Below are positions 7,796 through 14,597 of a stretch of DNA of 35,059 nt, piece by piece; position 1 is the stretch's first letter; each line of letters opens with the position of its first letter. The stretch spans positions 1 through 35,059 of the forward strand of contig CATABD010000020.1 in the NCBI GenBank assembly GCA_949494735.1, written 5' to 3'. The position numbers were made by a program, and so were the translations under genes. The stretch is from an uncultured Oscillospiraceae bacterium. GTDB taxonomy: Bacteria; Bacillota; Clostridia; Oscillospirales; Oscillospiraceae. The notes below the pieces were generated by a model, which worked only from the letters and a program-made list of their open reading frames with translations, searched no databases and had not been told where the DNA came from.

Positions 7796-8887
7796 TTACA
7801 GGTACGCGTTGAGCGGGTAGGAATGGCGCAGATATTTGTACTCCAGCTTCATAGCCTTTTTGTAGTCCACCATCTCCTTGCGTTCCAGCCATTGATCCAC
7901 GCTCCTGGCGCCCGCGCGGATCTTTTCCAGTTCCGGCGTGACAGTGAGGGCTATGGCGTCGGCCCCGGCGCCATAGCCATAGGCACACAGGAGGATTCGC
8001 TCGCCGGCCTTGGCCTGATCCAGCACTTTGGCGAGCCCCACAAAGGGGGCTGCCGATCCGGTGTCGCCCAGCCGGTCGGCATAAATGGCGGGCTTATACT
8101 GGCTGTCGGCGGCGCCCAGCAGCTTGGCGCAGTGCCGGGCCGTTCCCGGCGTGTTCTGCTGGAACACCACATAGTGGAAGTCCGACAGCTTTGCGTCCAA
8201 TTTCTGGAGGAGGGCTTCAACTGCCACTTTGGTGTGGGCGTCCAGGCCAACCTCGTTTTTTGCCGAGCCCAGCAGCATCCCTGTGCGCAGGTACCGCTCC
8301 CCTTCCACGCGGAAGCCGTCGGACAGGTCGCTGGAGTAGGATTCCATGCCGTCAATGGTTGCGGCCAGGTCTTGCGTACCTACCACCAGGGCCCCGGCCG
8401 CCGCTGAAGCGTAGGGCTCCACCAGGTCGCCGGGGGCGGTGTGGCGGTTCACGGTGTCCGCCCCGATGGCGACGGCCTGTTGGGCAAGGCCCGCCTGGAC
8501 CATGGCGGCGGCGTGAATCAGGGCTGCGGTGCCGGATTTCATGGAAAACTGCAAATCGCAGCACTTGGTGCGGTAGGGCAGGCCCAATGCCTCCAGGATC
8601 ATGGTGCTGGAGGGGCGGGAGTCATAGGGGTTGGTGCAGGTTCCATAATAGAGGGCCTGTACCTTGCCGGTGTCCCCCATGCGTTTAAAGGATTCCTTAA
8701 CTGCGGCCACCGCCAGGGTATTGCCGTCCTCGTCCTGGCTTAGTACGCCGCGCTCCAGGACGCCTTGGGACACTTTGATGGTGTCCAGGGAACTGTTCAT
8801 CCACAGCTCGATGATTTCATCTACTGCCAGGCGGTAGTAGGGCGCCGAGATACCGTAGCTGACCAGTCCAACCTTTTGATTGCTCAA
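7796..8887 (-). CDS. HMG-CoA-synthase-like protein lacking canonical catalytic residues
   Basis: The 363-residue protein starts at TTG 8887 behind AGGAG; the nearby ATG is out of frame. The fold matches archaeal-type HMG-CoA synthase: KVGLVSYGISAPYYRLAVDEI, YYGTCTNPYDSRPSSTMILEALG, AIGADTVNRHTAPGD, and a C-terminal LLCAYGYGAGADAIALTVT. Three active-site motifs are changed against the archaeal pattern as I recall it. FACKAGTA is FSMKSGTA here, putting Met116 at the catalytic Cys; FHQPN is FQQNT, putting Gln243 at the catalytic His; and GNT becomes GDT (274-276). Canonical HMG-CoA synthesis is therefore unlikely. It may be a structural subunit like PhlA of PhlACB, or use other chemistry (Cys109/Cys110 lie nearby). 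It is the first gene of the operon. Confidence 0.82.
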   Translation of the reverse strand: MSNQKVGLVSYGISAPYYRLAVDEIIELWMNSSLDTIKVSQGVLERGVLSQDEDGNTLAVAAVKESFKRMGDTGKVQALYYGTCTNPYDSRPSSTMILEALGLPYRTKCCDLQFSMKSGTAALIHAAAMVQAGLAQQAVAIGADTVNRHTAPGDLVEPYASAAAGALVVGTQDLAATIDGMESYSSDLSDGFRVEGERYLRTGMLLGSAKNEVGLDAHTKVAVEALLQKLDAKLSDFHYVVFQQNTPGTARHCAKLLGAADSQYKPAIYADRLGDTGSAAPFVGLAKVLDQAKAGERILLCAYGYGAGADAIALTVTPELEKIRAGARSVDQWLERKEMVDYKKAMKLEYKYLRHSYPLNAYL

Positions 8888-8907
8888 AGCTTCTCATCTC
8901 CTGTGCG

Positions 8908-8970
8908 TTTTTTATAGAAAACAAACGGAGTTTTCTAGTTAAACGAATATTACAGACTTTCTATAAAAAA
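8908..8970 (-). promoter_or_regulatory. Probable IclR operator half-sites upstream of the thiolase operon
   Basis: Two occurrences of the motif also found at the iclR promoter are visible: TTTTTTATAGAAAAC (8908-8922), which forms an inverted repeat AGAAAAC/GTTTTCT (8916-8922, 8930-8936, 7-base spacer), and TTTCTATAAAAAA (8958-8970), which lies between the -35 and -10 of the operon promoter. The assignment to the neighbouring IclR protein is inferred from position and motif sharing. Confidence 0.6.
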
Positions 8971-8975
8971 TGCAA
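8947..8975 (-). promoter_or_regulatory. Sigma-A type promoter of the thiolase operon
   Basis: On the minus strand TTGCAT (8975-8970), a 17-base spacer and TAATAT (8952-8947) stand 60 bases before the TTG start of the HMGCS-like gene. The spacer contains a copy of the presumed IclR motif, so binding there should block RNA polymerase. Confidence 0.6.
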
Positions 8976-9015
8976 TACTATTTGAAAAATTCTGTATATA
9001 TACCTAAATTGACGC

Positions 9016-9071
9016 TTGACTTTTGTGTAAGAACTCCCTATAATGTTTTCTATAAAAAACATTATAGGGAG
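9016..9071 (+). promoter_or_regulatory. iclR promoter with overlapping 38-base palindromic operator
   Basis: TTGACT (9016-9021), a 17-base spacer and TATAAT (9039-9044) form a near-consensus promoter. A perfect 16-bp inverted repeat, CTCCCTATAATGTTTT (9034-9049) and its complement (9056-9071) around a 6-base spacer, covers the -10, the start site and the ribosome-binding region. This is a strong case for autorepression by the regulator. The centre TTTTCTATAAAAAAC repeats the motif seen twice near the divergent promoter. Confidence 0.78.
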
Positions 9072-9078
9072 TGAGAAA

Positions 9079-9840
9079 ATGGAATATAAAATTGTACCGG
9101 CCGCAGATAAGGTGGTAAGGATCATCGAATTCATGGCCCAGTCTCCTACCGGCGCCTACGGCGTTACTGAGATTGCCCAGCAGTTAGGGTTGAACAAAGG
9201 GACGGTCTACCCCATTTTGCAGACCCTGATTTACCACCAGTGGGTGGAGAAGAGCGGCGGCGGAAGTAAATATTCCCTCACCAACCGCCTGGTGGGATTA
9301 AGCGGAAACCTGCTGAAGGGGGACCGGCTCATATCCGACTTTATGCTGGTGGGGGCGGAGCTGGAGCGTCAGTGCGGCGAGCTGATCAACCTCCACTATA
9401 TGTATGGCATGAGCACCGCTATTTTGGCGGCCCGGGTACTGTCTACCGCCCATTCGCTGCGGGTGGACCTGCCGGTGGGGAGCATGATCCCCATCACCGC
9501 CTCTTCGGCGGGAAAGTGCCTGGTATGCGAGTACGATGATGATGTGCTGGTTGGGATTTTCCATCAGTGCGCCACCCGCTATACCCAGGCGACGATTCGC
9601 TCCCAGGAGGAATTTTTGGAGGAAATCCATACGGCCCGCCAGCAAGGCTATGCCTTCAACATGGCGGAAATGGAGCAGGGGGTATACAGCGTGGGCAGCC
9701 CCATTCGCAACGCCCAGGGGACTATCATCGCGGCCATCAATATTGTGGCGCCGCAGATCAGGTTCAGCGGCGAACACCGGGAGGAGCTGCTGGAGGCGGT
9801 GCAGCGGGGCGCGGAACGGCTGTCCGCCCTGCGGCGGTAG
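9079..9840 (+). CDS. IclR-family transcriptional regulator
   Basis: The 253-residue protein has an N-terminal winged helix-turn-helix (about residues 8-70: KVVRIIEFMAQSP, VTEIAQQLGLNKGTVYPILQTL, YSLTNRLVGLS) and an IclR effector domain (ITASSAGKCLVCEYDDD, LEEIHTARQQGYAFNMAEMEQGVYSVGSPIRNAQGTIIAAINI). ATG 9079 is preceded by GGGAGTGAG; the frame could extend to 9043 but would start inside the promoter palindrome. IclR regulators usually sense small organic or aromatic acids or acyl compounds. Divergent placement and shared motifs suggest it controls the thiolase/transporter operon in response to its substrate. Confidence 0.92.
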   Translation: MEYKIVPAADKVVRIIEFMAQSPTGAYGVTEIAQQLGLNKGTVYPILQTLIYHQWVEKSGGGSKYSLTNRLVGLSGNLLKGDRLISDFMLVGAELERQCGELINLHYMYGMSTAILAARVLSTAHSLRVDLPVGSMIPITASSAGKCLVCEYDDDVLVGIFHQCATRYTQATIRSQEEFLEEIHTARQQGYAFNMAEMEQGVYSVGSPIRNAQGTIIAAINIVAPQIRFSGEHREELLEAVQRGAERLSALRR

Positions 9841-9890
9841 GCGGTTGCGAATTGCCGGCGGGACGGACCGGCGGGATTTTCCCGCGCATA

Positions 9891-9936
9891 ATTCAGGGCC
9901 CGGAACCCATATGGGTTCCGGGCCCTGAATGGTTTT
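9891..9936 (+). terminator. Terminator with a perfect 40-base palindrome
   Basis: Bases 9891-9910 and 9911-9930 are exact complements (ATTCAGGGCCCGGAACCCAT and its reverse), followed by GGTTTTCGG. It would end iclR transcription on the plus strand. It also lies just past the LacI remnant on the other strand, but no U run follows there. Confidence 0.75.
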
Positions 9937-9948
9937 CGGCCTGGAGCG

Positions 9949-10236
9949 TTACTGTTGCGCGGCGGCGGTTTTGTCCGCAACGGAATCCCGTTCAATAAGC
10001 GGATACCCAGCTTCTTTGCCGCGCCATAGACGCCAATGGTGCGGAACCAGTTGACGCAGAAGATTGCGTCGGGTACGCCGGAGTTTTTGATCATCTCCTC
10101 GGACAGGCGGAAGAGCGTGCCGGAGTCCTCCGAGGGGGACGAGAACTCGTAGGCTTTCTGGGGGGAGATGCCGTTGTCCTCCATAGCTTGGCGGTAACCG
10201 TCGGTGCGCATGCGGAACGAGTTGATGTGGCTGTGA
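9949..10236 (-). pseudogene. Remnant of a LacI-family regulator (C-terminal pieces only)
   Basis: The minus strand encodes SFRMRTDGYRQAMEDNGI, then a Ser/Glu-rich helix and GVPDAIFCVNWFRTIGVYGA with KKLGI, the effector-domain pattern of LacI regulators. In the next frame PLIERDSVADKTAAAQQ ends at a TAA (9951-9949), which matches the usual last strand of a LacI protein. The DNA-binding headpiece and about 60 residues between these pieces are missing. It lies just downstream of the propeller/solute-binding gene on the same strand and may be the former regulator of that locus. Confidence 0.7.
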
Positions 10237-10267
10237 TTTTACACTTCTCTGCAAGTATATGGGAGGT

Positions 10268-12628
10268 TTACTCCATCAAAAACCGCGCCCAGCTGCTGTC
10301 TGCCTGCTCCATGGCCTCATCCAGGGTGAGTTCGCCGGTGACGTACTGCGACAGCGGCTCGGCCACGGCGGGGTACCACCCGGTGATCTGGTCAAAGCGG
10401 GCGTAGGGCACGCCCATGGCGTCCTGTATCTGCCGGAAGTACACCTCCATTTGTTCCACGTCTATTCCTGACCCATAGCTGTTCCATATCCGCTTATAAA
10501 ATTCAAGCCACCGCTCCTGCGCCGCGGTGTTGGCGGTCAGGGTGTCCCGGGTATATGTATACCTGCTCTCTTCGGTCATCCCGCCGCTGCCGGCCAGATA
10601 TTGCAGAAATTCCCACGCCGCCTCCTGGTTTTTGGAGCGCGAGGAAATGGCCCAGCAGAAGGCGTAGCCCTGCCGCTTCTCGCTGATCTCCCCCAGGGGG
10701 TACGGGGCCGCCTGCAAAGAGATGCCTTGGTTATTTGCCGCCATCTCAATGCGGTGTACCCGGTCATTTGCAGTGGAGTCGCTGCCGTATCCACCGTTGA
10801 CGATCAGGGCTTTGGAGGCGTCGCCGTCAGAGCGGAGCAGCTGGGTGCTGCCGCACAGCGCCTTGAACTTCTCCAGAAGCCGGCGCAGGTAGGGCTGGTC
10901 CAGCCGGACGCTGCCGTTGGCCTGGGGAAGATCGTACAGGTTGGCCAGCAGAATGTCGTCAAAAATCTGTTCCTGAGAGCCGTACATTCCAATTCCAGCG
11001 TCAGATATCTCCAAAGAGAGGTCCGTGCCCTGCTCCTTCCACTCCAGCGCCAGGTTCAGCAGCTGGGACCAGGTGACCGTATACGGATCGATGTCCAGCT
11101 CGTCCAGCAGCTCCTGGTTCCAGACATAGTAGGTGGGCAGCACCGCCAGGGGCAGTCCCCGGATGGAGCCGTCCGCCCCCCGCAGGGGGTCCAGCAGGTT
11201 GTCCGGCAGCTCGTCCCGGAAGGGGCAGGCGTCCAGATAGCCGGACAGGTCGGCAAAGGCGTCGGTCTGGGTCATGGTCTCGGTGCCCAGGCCGGAGCCG
11301 GTCACCATTACCAGATCCCCCACGTCCCCTGTCATAACCCGCAGGGCAATTTGGTCCTTGTACTCCATGGAGTTTTTCTGGAACTCCTCCCGGGAGATAA
11401 ACTGGGTGTCCCACACCAGCTCCACCTCCGGATGGTCCCGCATATAGTTGCGGGCTGCGGCGTCAACGCTGTCCACCTTGTAGGGCGCGGTGATGGTCAG
11501 CGCCACCACGTCCGCCGGGTCCACATGGATGCGGTCCGGCTCCAGGACGGACAGCTTCCGCCAGTAAATGCGGTTGTCCGGGTCGCTGAAGTCATAGTTA
11601 TAATAACTGATATAGAGCTGGTTCCGGCTGTCCATCGCGCAGGAAATGTTGCCATTCAAGCCGATCCACTCGGCGTCCAGCCCGTCCACATCGTCGTTCA
11701 AGCTCACCAGAAGCTGAGCTTCCTCCGTTTCCGGGTCGATCCAGAAGAGCTTTTGGTCGCCTTCCAACAGGACGAGGACCCCGCCGCCGGCGGGGGACAT
11801 GGCGGGGCGGACATTATTCCAAAGAAGATGGAGCTCGAAACTGTCCAGGGAGAACCGGCACACCGCTTTTCTCTCCTCCGGCGAATACTTGATTAAGAAC
11901 AGGTCGTAATCAGGGGCAGGCCCCCGTTCCAAAAGATACAGGCCCCCATCCTCGTCAAAGCAGAAGGATATGATGTTTTCCCAGGTGTCTGCCACCTCCG
12001 CCGTCCCGGAGGACGTGTCTACCAGTTGAGTTGCTGTGTGATAGATGGAGAGCACAAAGCGACCGTCCCGGACCGCCATGGCCGTAGGCTTCTGACCGGA
12101 TTCAAAAGAGAACACATCGCCCTCCGTCACCCCCTCCCGGCAGGGGGCCAGGGTCACGCGCTCCCTATCATACTCGTAATACGCGCACCACAGCGTCCCC
12201 TCCTGGTCAAAGGCCAGGGTATCGAAACGGGTTCCCTCATAAAATTCCCCGGGGCCGTAGGTGCGCAGAACCTCTCCCGAGGCCATGGACACCACATCCA
12301 CGGAAAAATCCTCCCCCGGCTTTTCCTGACGGTAGGAAAACACACAGGGCTGGTTCTCAAAAAGGAAGATTCCCCCCATGGGTTCAGCGGACGCTTTTTG
12401 CGGCAGGAAATCCTCCTCCGCCTGCCGCACCGGGCGGTAGGCGGAGGGCATGAAGCCGGAAATGTCAAAGGGCTGGAACTCCATGCTCGTGTGGATACCG
12501 CCGCTGCCTGCCGGAGGGACGTCCGGGGCGCTCTCCCCCGGCGCGCGCAGCACCAGCCACGCGCCTGCGGCGATAACCAAGACCAGCAGCGTTCCCAGGG
12601 CGGCCAGTTGTAGTTTCTTGTTTTTCAT
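10268..12628 (-). CDS. Membrane-anchored beta-propeller/extracellular solute-binding fusion protein
   Basis: The 786-residue protein opens with MKNKKLQLAALGTLLVLVIAAGAWLVL, an uncleaved anchor or signal without a lipobox Cys. Residues about 60-380 form repeated short strands with propeller-like turns (FDQEGTLWCAYYEYD, FCFDEDGGLYLLERG, AMDSRNQLYISYYNYD). From about 395 the sequence is a family-1 solute-binding protein (ADVVALTITAPYKVDSVDAAARNYM, VMTGDVGDLVMVTG, LPLAVLPTYYVWNQELLDELDID, KRQGYAFCWAISSRSKNQEAAWEFLQYL). Ordinary binding proteins are about 400-450 residues, so the propeller is an added module. It overlaps the upstream gene by 4 bases (ATGA), indicating translational coupling. It may be the binding protein of the importer or a ligand sensor for the two-component system; both are inference. 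Confidence 0.82.
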   Translation of the reverse strand: MKNKKLQLAALGTLLVLVIAAGAWLVLRAPGESAPDVPPAGSGGIHTSMEFQPFDISGFMPSAYRPVRQAEEDFLPQKASAEPMGGIFLFENQPCVFSYRQEKPGEDFSVDVVSMASGEVLRTYGPGEFYEGTRFDTLAFDQEGTLWCAYYEYDRERVTLAPCREGVTEGDVFSFESGQKPTAMAVRDGRFVLSIYHTATQLVDTSSGTAEVADTWENIISFCFDEDGGLYLLERGPAPDYDLFLIKYSPEERKAVCRFSLDSFELHLLWNNVRPAMSPAGGGVLVLLEGDQKLFWIDPETEEAQLLVSLNDDVDGLDAEWIGLNGNISCAMDSRNQLYISYYNYDFSDPDNRIYWRKLSVLEPDRIHVDPADVVALTITAPYKVDSVDAAARNYMRDHPEVELVWDTQFISREEFQKNSMEYKDQIALRVMTGDVGDLVMVTGSGLGTETMTQTDAFADLSGYLDACPFRDELPDNLLDPLRGADGSIRGLPLAVLPTYYVWNQELLDELDIDPYTVTWSQLLNLALEWKEQGTDLSLEISDAGIGMYGSQEQIFDDILLANLYDLPQANGSVRLDQPYLRRLLEKFKALCGSTQLLRSDGDASKALIVNGGYGSDSTANDRVHRIEMAANNQGISLQAAPYPLGEISEKRQGYAFCWAISSRSKNQEAAWEFLQYLAGSGGMTEESRYTYTRDTLTANTAAQERWLEFYKRIWNSYGSGIDVEQMEVYFRQIQDAMGVPYARFDQITGWYPAVAEPLSQYVTGELTLDEAMEQADSSWARFLME

Positions 12629-13422
12629 TCACATTCCTCCTGCCAGGTCATGGCACCATTCCGATGGTTGCTTCCTGCGATCCCTCTCAGCGCCGCCGCC
12701 CCCGCCGCCAGCGCCCCGCACTCCACGGCCGCCAGGGCGTGGCCCAGCCGCAGCTTATCGGCCAGCGCCGTGCCGCAGGGCGAGCACCGCCCGTCGGGGA
12801 AGGCGTTTTGCGCCCACCGGCAGTAGTGGGCGGGGTCAAAGAGCGTGCCCTCCGGCAGCAGGCCGGACGGCAGCGCCGGCTCCCAGCGCCACAGCCATTG
12901 CAGGGCAAGGATGGCGGCCACCACCCACGCCGCCAGGGCAATGGCCCCGGCCAGCAGCCGCACCCCGGCGTCAGACAGGTACTGCGCCGGGTACTGCCGC
13001 TCCAGCGCCGCCTGGGCGCGGGTCCACTCCGTCCGCCCCTGGGCCCAGAGCAAGCTCCACACCAGCCACAGCCCCCAGACCGCCCCCCAGCCCAGCCACA
13101 GCGTACCGCTCTGGGCGACGACGGCGGGGGCCCAGGCGTAGTCCAGCACCTGGGCTTCCATGCCCGCGCCCGCCAGCGCCGCCCGGATGGCCGGGGCGGC
13201 AAAGGGGTTCTCGGAGGGAATCACGAAGCAGCCTTCCTCCGAGGCGGGCTCCCAGCCCCACTCAGCCGCTGCGGAAGCCAAGGCACCCTCCGCTGCCGGG
13301 AGGTTCGGGGCGAGGACTTCTACCCGGCCCTCCGGCAGCTCCCGTAAGATCAGCGTGTGCCACCCCAGGGCCCCGGCGAACACCAGCGCCGCCAGGGCGC
13401 AGACCGTCAGCCGCCGCCTCAT
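12625..13422 (-). CDS. Four-segment membrane protein, FtsX/MacB-like topology, no ATPase domain
   Basis: The 265-residue protein starts at ATG 13422 behind GGAGGA. It has one N-terminal membrane segment (about residues 5-22), an outside domain of about 80 residues (LPEGRVEVLAPNLPAAEG..PSENPFAAPAIRAALAGAGM), then hydrophobic segments near 110-130, 160-182 and 235-250. This layout (one segment, outside domain, three segments) is that of FtsX/MacB permeases, but identity is not established; the sequence is very rich in Ala and Trp. ATGA overlaps with both neighbours show tight coupling to the HlyD-like and propeller fusion genes. No function is claimed. Confidence 0.6.
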   Translation of the reverse strand: MRRRLTVCALAALVFAGALGWHTLILRELPEGRVEVLAPNLPAAEGALASAAAEWGWEPASEEGCFVIPSENPFAAPAIRAALAGAGMEAQVLDYAWAPAVVAQSGTLWLGWGAVWGLWLVWSLLWAQGRTEWTRAQAALERQYPAQYLSDAGVRLLAGAIALAAWVVAAILALQWLWRWEPALPSGLLPEGTLFDPAHYCRWAQNAFPDGRCSPCGTALADKLRLGHALAAVECGALAAGAAALRGIAGSNHRNGAMTWQEECE

Positions 13423-13811
13423 GGGGCTTCCTCCTCCCACACCCGCACGGGGATGGTGCCGCCCGCCAGCGCCCGGTCGGCATACCGCACCACCCGGGCC
13501 TCCCGGTAGAGGCCGTCCACAGCGGTAAGGCCGTCCCCGGTGGCCAGGACGCGCACCGTGGCCCGCCGGACGGCCACCGGGTAGAAGTAGGACAAGGTGT
13601 CCTCCGCCACGTAGACGTAGGGCTCCTTGTCAAGGTAGACGGCCTCGGCGGGCATCACCGCGTCATAGCGCTCCCCGCCGATGACGCCCGGGGCGGGCGT
13701 GACGCACAGCACCCGGGGGGTGCGCAGGGCGTCCAGGTGGTGGCTGGCAAAGGTGAAAAACAGCATGAGGAGCAGAAAAACGGCGATGGCCTTTCCGGCT
13801 GTCCGGTTCAT
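13419..13811 (-). CDS. Small anchored protein resembling the C-terminal part of HlyD/MacA adaptor proteins
   Basis: The 130-residue protein has a hydrophobic N-terminal anchor (AIAVFLLLMLFFTFA) and then an all-beta domain: VMPAEAVYLDKEPYVYVAED, YPVAVRRATVRVLATGDGLTAVDGLY, ARVVRYADRALAGGTIPVRV. This resembles the membrane-proximal C-terminal domain of HlyD/MacA-type membrane fusion proteins, without the hairpin and lipoyl domains found in full-length family members (usually 350 residues or more). It overlaps the next gene by 4 bases (ATGA). Together with the FtsX-like protein it hints at a reduced adaptor/permease pair. The family link is pattern recognition only. Confidence 0.6.
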   Translation of the reverse strand: MNRTAGKAIAVFLLLMLFFTFASHHLDALRTPRVLCVTPAPGVIGGERYDAVMPAEAVYLDKEPYVYVAEDTLSYFYPVAVRRATVRVLATGDGLTAVDGLYREARVVRYADRALAGGTIPVRVWEEEAP

Positions 13812-13823
13812 TTCCCGCCCTCC

Positions 13824-14597
13824 TTACTGGATGCTGGTCAGGCTGATGCCCTCCTCCAGCGCCTTCTGACAGCACAGGTAGAGGAGCATGGGCACCACCG
13901 CGTATAAAATTGCCGCCGCGAACGCCGCGCCGCCGAAGGTTTGGCCGCTCAGCCGTTGGGACAGGGGGAGCAGCGCCTCGCTGCGCAGAAACACCACCGG
14001 CTGGTCCACCATAGACCAGCAGCTGATGGCCTGGAGGGTGACCAGCGACAGGATGGCGGGCTTGCACAGGGGGCAGACGATGTGCAGCAGGATGCGCCCA
14101 CCCCCCGCGCCGTCCAGCCGCGCGGCCTCCAGGATTTCCCCGTCCAGCCCCCGCATGAACTGGGTGAGCAGAAACGTCCCGAAGGCCCCGAAGGCGCAGG
14201 GCAGGATGATGGCGGCGGGGGTGTCCAGCAGCCCCAGGGAGCGCAGGGTGAGGTACTGGGCCACCACCGTGGCCTGGAAGGGGAGGAGCATCAGCAGGGT
14301 GTAGAGGAACAGCAGGGCGTTTCTGCCGGGAAAGCGGTGCAGGCTCAAGCCGTAGGCCGCCAGCGCAGCCACCGGCACACACAGCGCCAGAATCCCGGCG
14401 GTGTACCCCGCCGAGTTCCAGAACCAGGCGAAAAATTCCTTGGAGCCCAGCAGAATCTCCTCGTACTGTCTCAATGAGAAGCGCCCGTTCACCCGCAGGG
14501 AGCCGAACAGCAGCACTCCCGCCGGGACGAGGCAGGCCACGGCGGCGGCGGACACCGCCGCGCGCTGAATCTTCCAGCCCAGTCCCTTATTCCACAT
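13824..14597 (-). CDS. Sugar-type ABC transporter permease, MalG-like
   Basis: The 257-residue protein has six predicted membrane segments. The cytoplasmic EAA loop that contacts the ATPase is EILEAARLDGAGGGRILLHIV followed by CPLCKP. The N-terminal extra-membrane part (FGSLRVNGRFSLRQYEEILLG) fits the carbohydrate uptake transporter-1 family. It starts 10 bases inside the end of the first permease gene, a translational-coupling overlap, and is followed 12 bases later by the HlyD-like gene. No ATPase gene lies in the locus, so a shared MsmX-type ATPase is expected. Confidence 0.88.
   Translation of the reverse strand: MWNKGLGWKIQRAAVSAAAVACLVPAGVLLFGSLRVNGRFSLRQYEEILLGSKEFFAWFWNSAGYTAGILALCVPVAALAAYGLSLHRFPGRNALLFLYTLLMLLPFQATVVAQYLTLRSLGLLDTPAAIILPCAFGAFGTFLLTQFMRGLDGEILEAARLDGAGGGRILLHIVCPLCKPAILSLVTLQAISCWSMVDQPVVFLRSEALLPLSQRLSGQTFGGAAFAAAILYAVVPMLLYLCCQKALEEGISLTSIQ

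Noticed and set aside
6548..8407. A 619-codon plus-strand open frame across the thiolase and HMGCS-like genes
   Set aside because: It is antisense to two genes with clear catalytic-fold motifs and good starts; its Gly/Ala/Val/His-rich product is the usual GC-rich shadow.
6554..8887. Calling the operon a mevalonate pathway entry
   Set aside because: The HMGCS-like protein lacks the catalytic Cys and His, and no mevalonate gene is nearby, while carboxylate transporters are.
10601..11896. A 431-codon plus-strand frame opposite the propeller/binding fusion
   Set aside because: Antisense shadow without a ribosome-binding site or recognisable fold.
12450..13907. A 485-codon plus-strand frame rich in Pro/Arg/Ala
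   Set aside because: It is antisense to the overlapping importer-operon genes, and its composition is typical of a shadow in GC-rich DNA.
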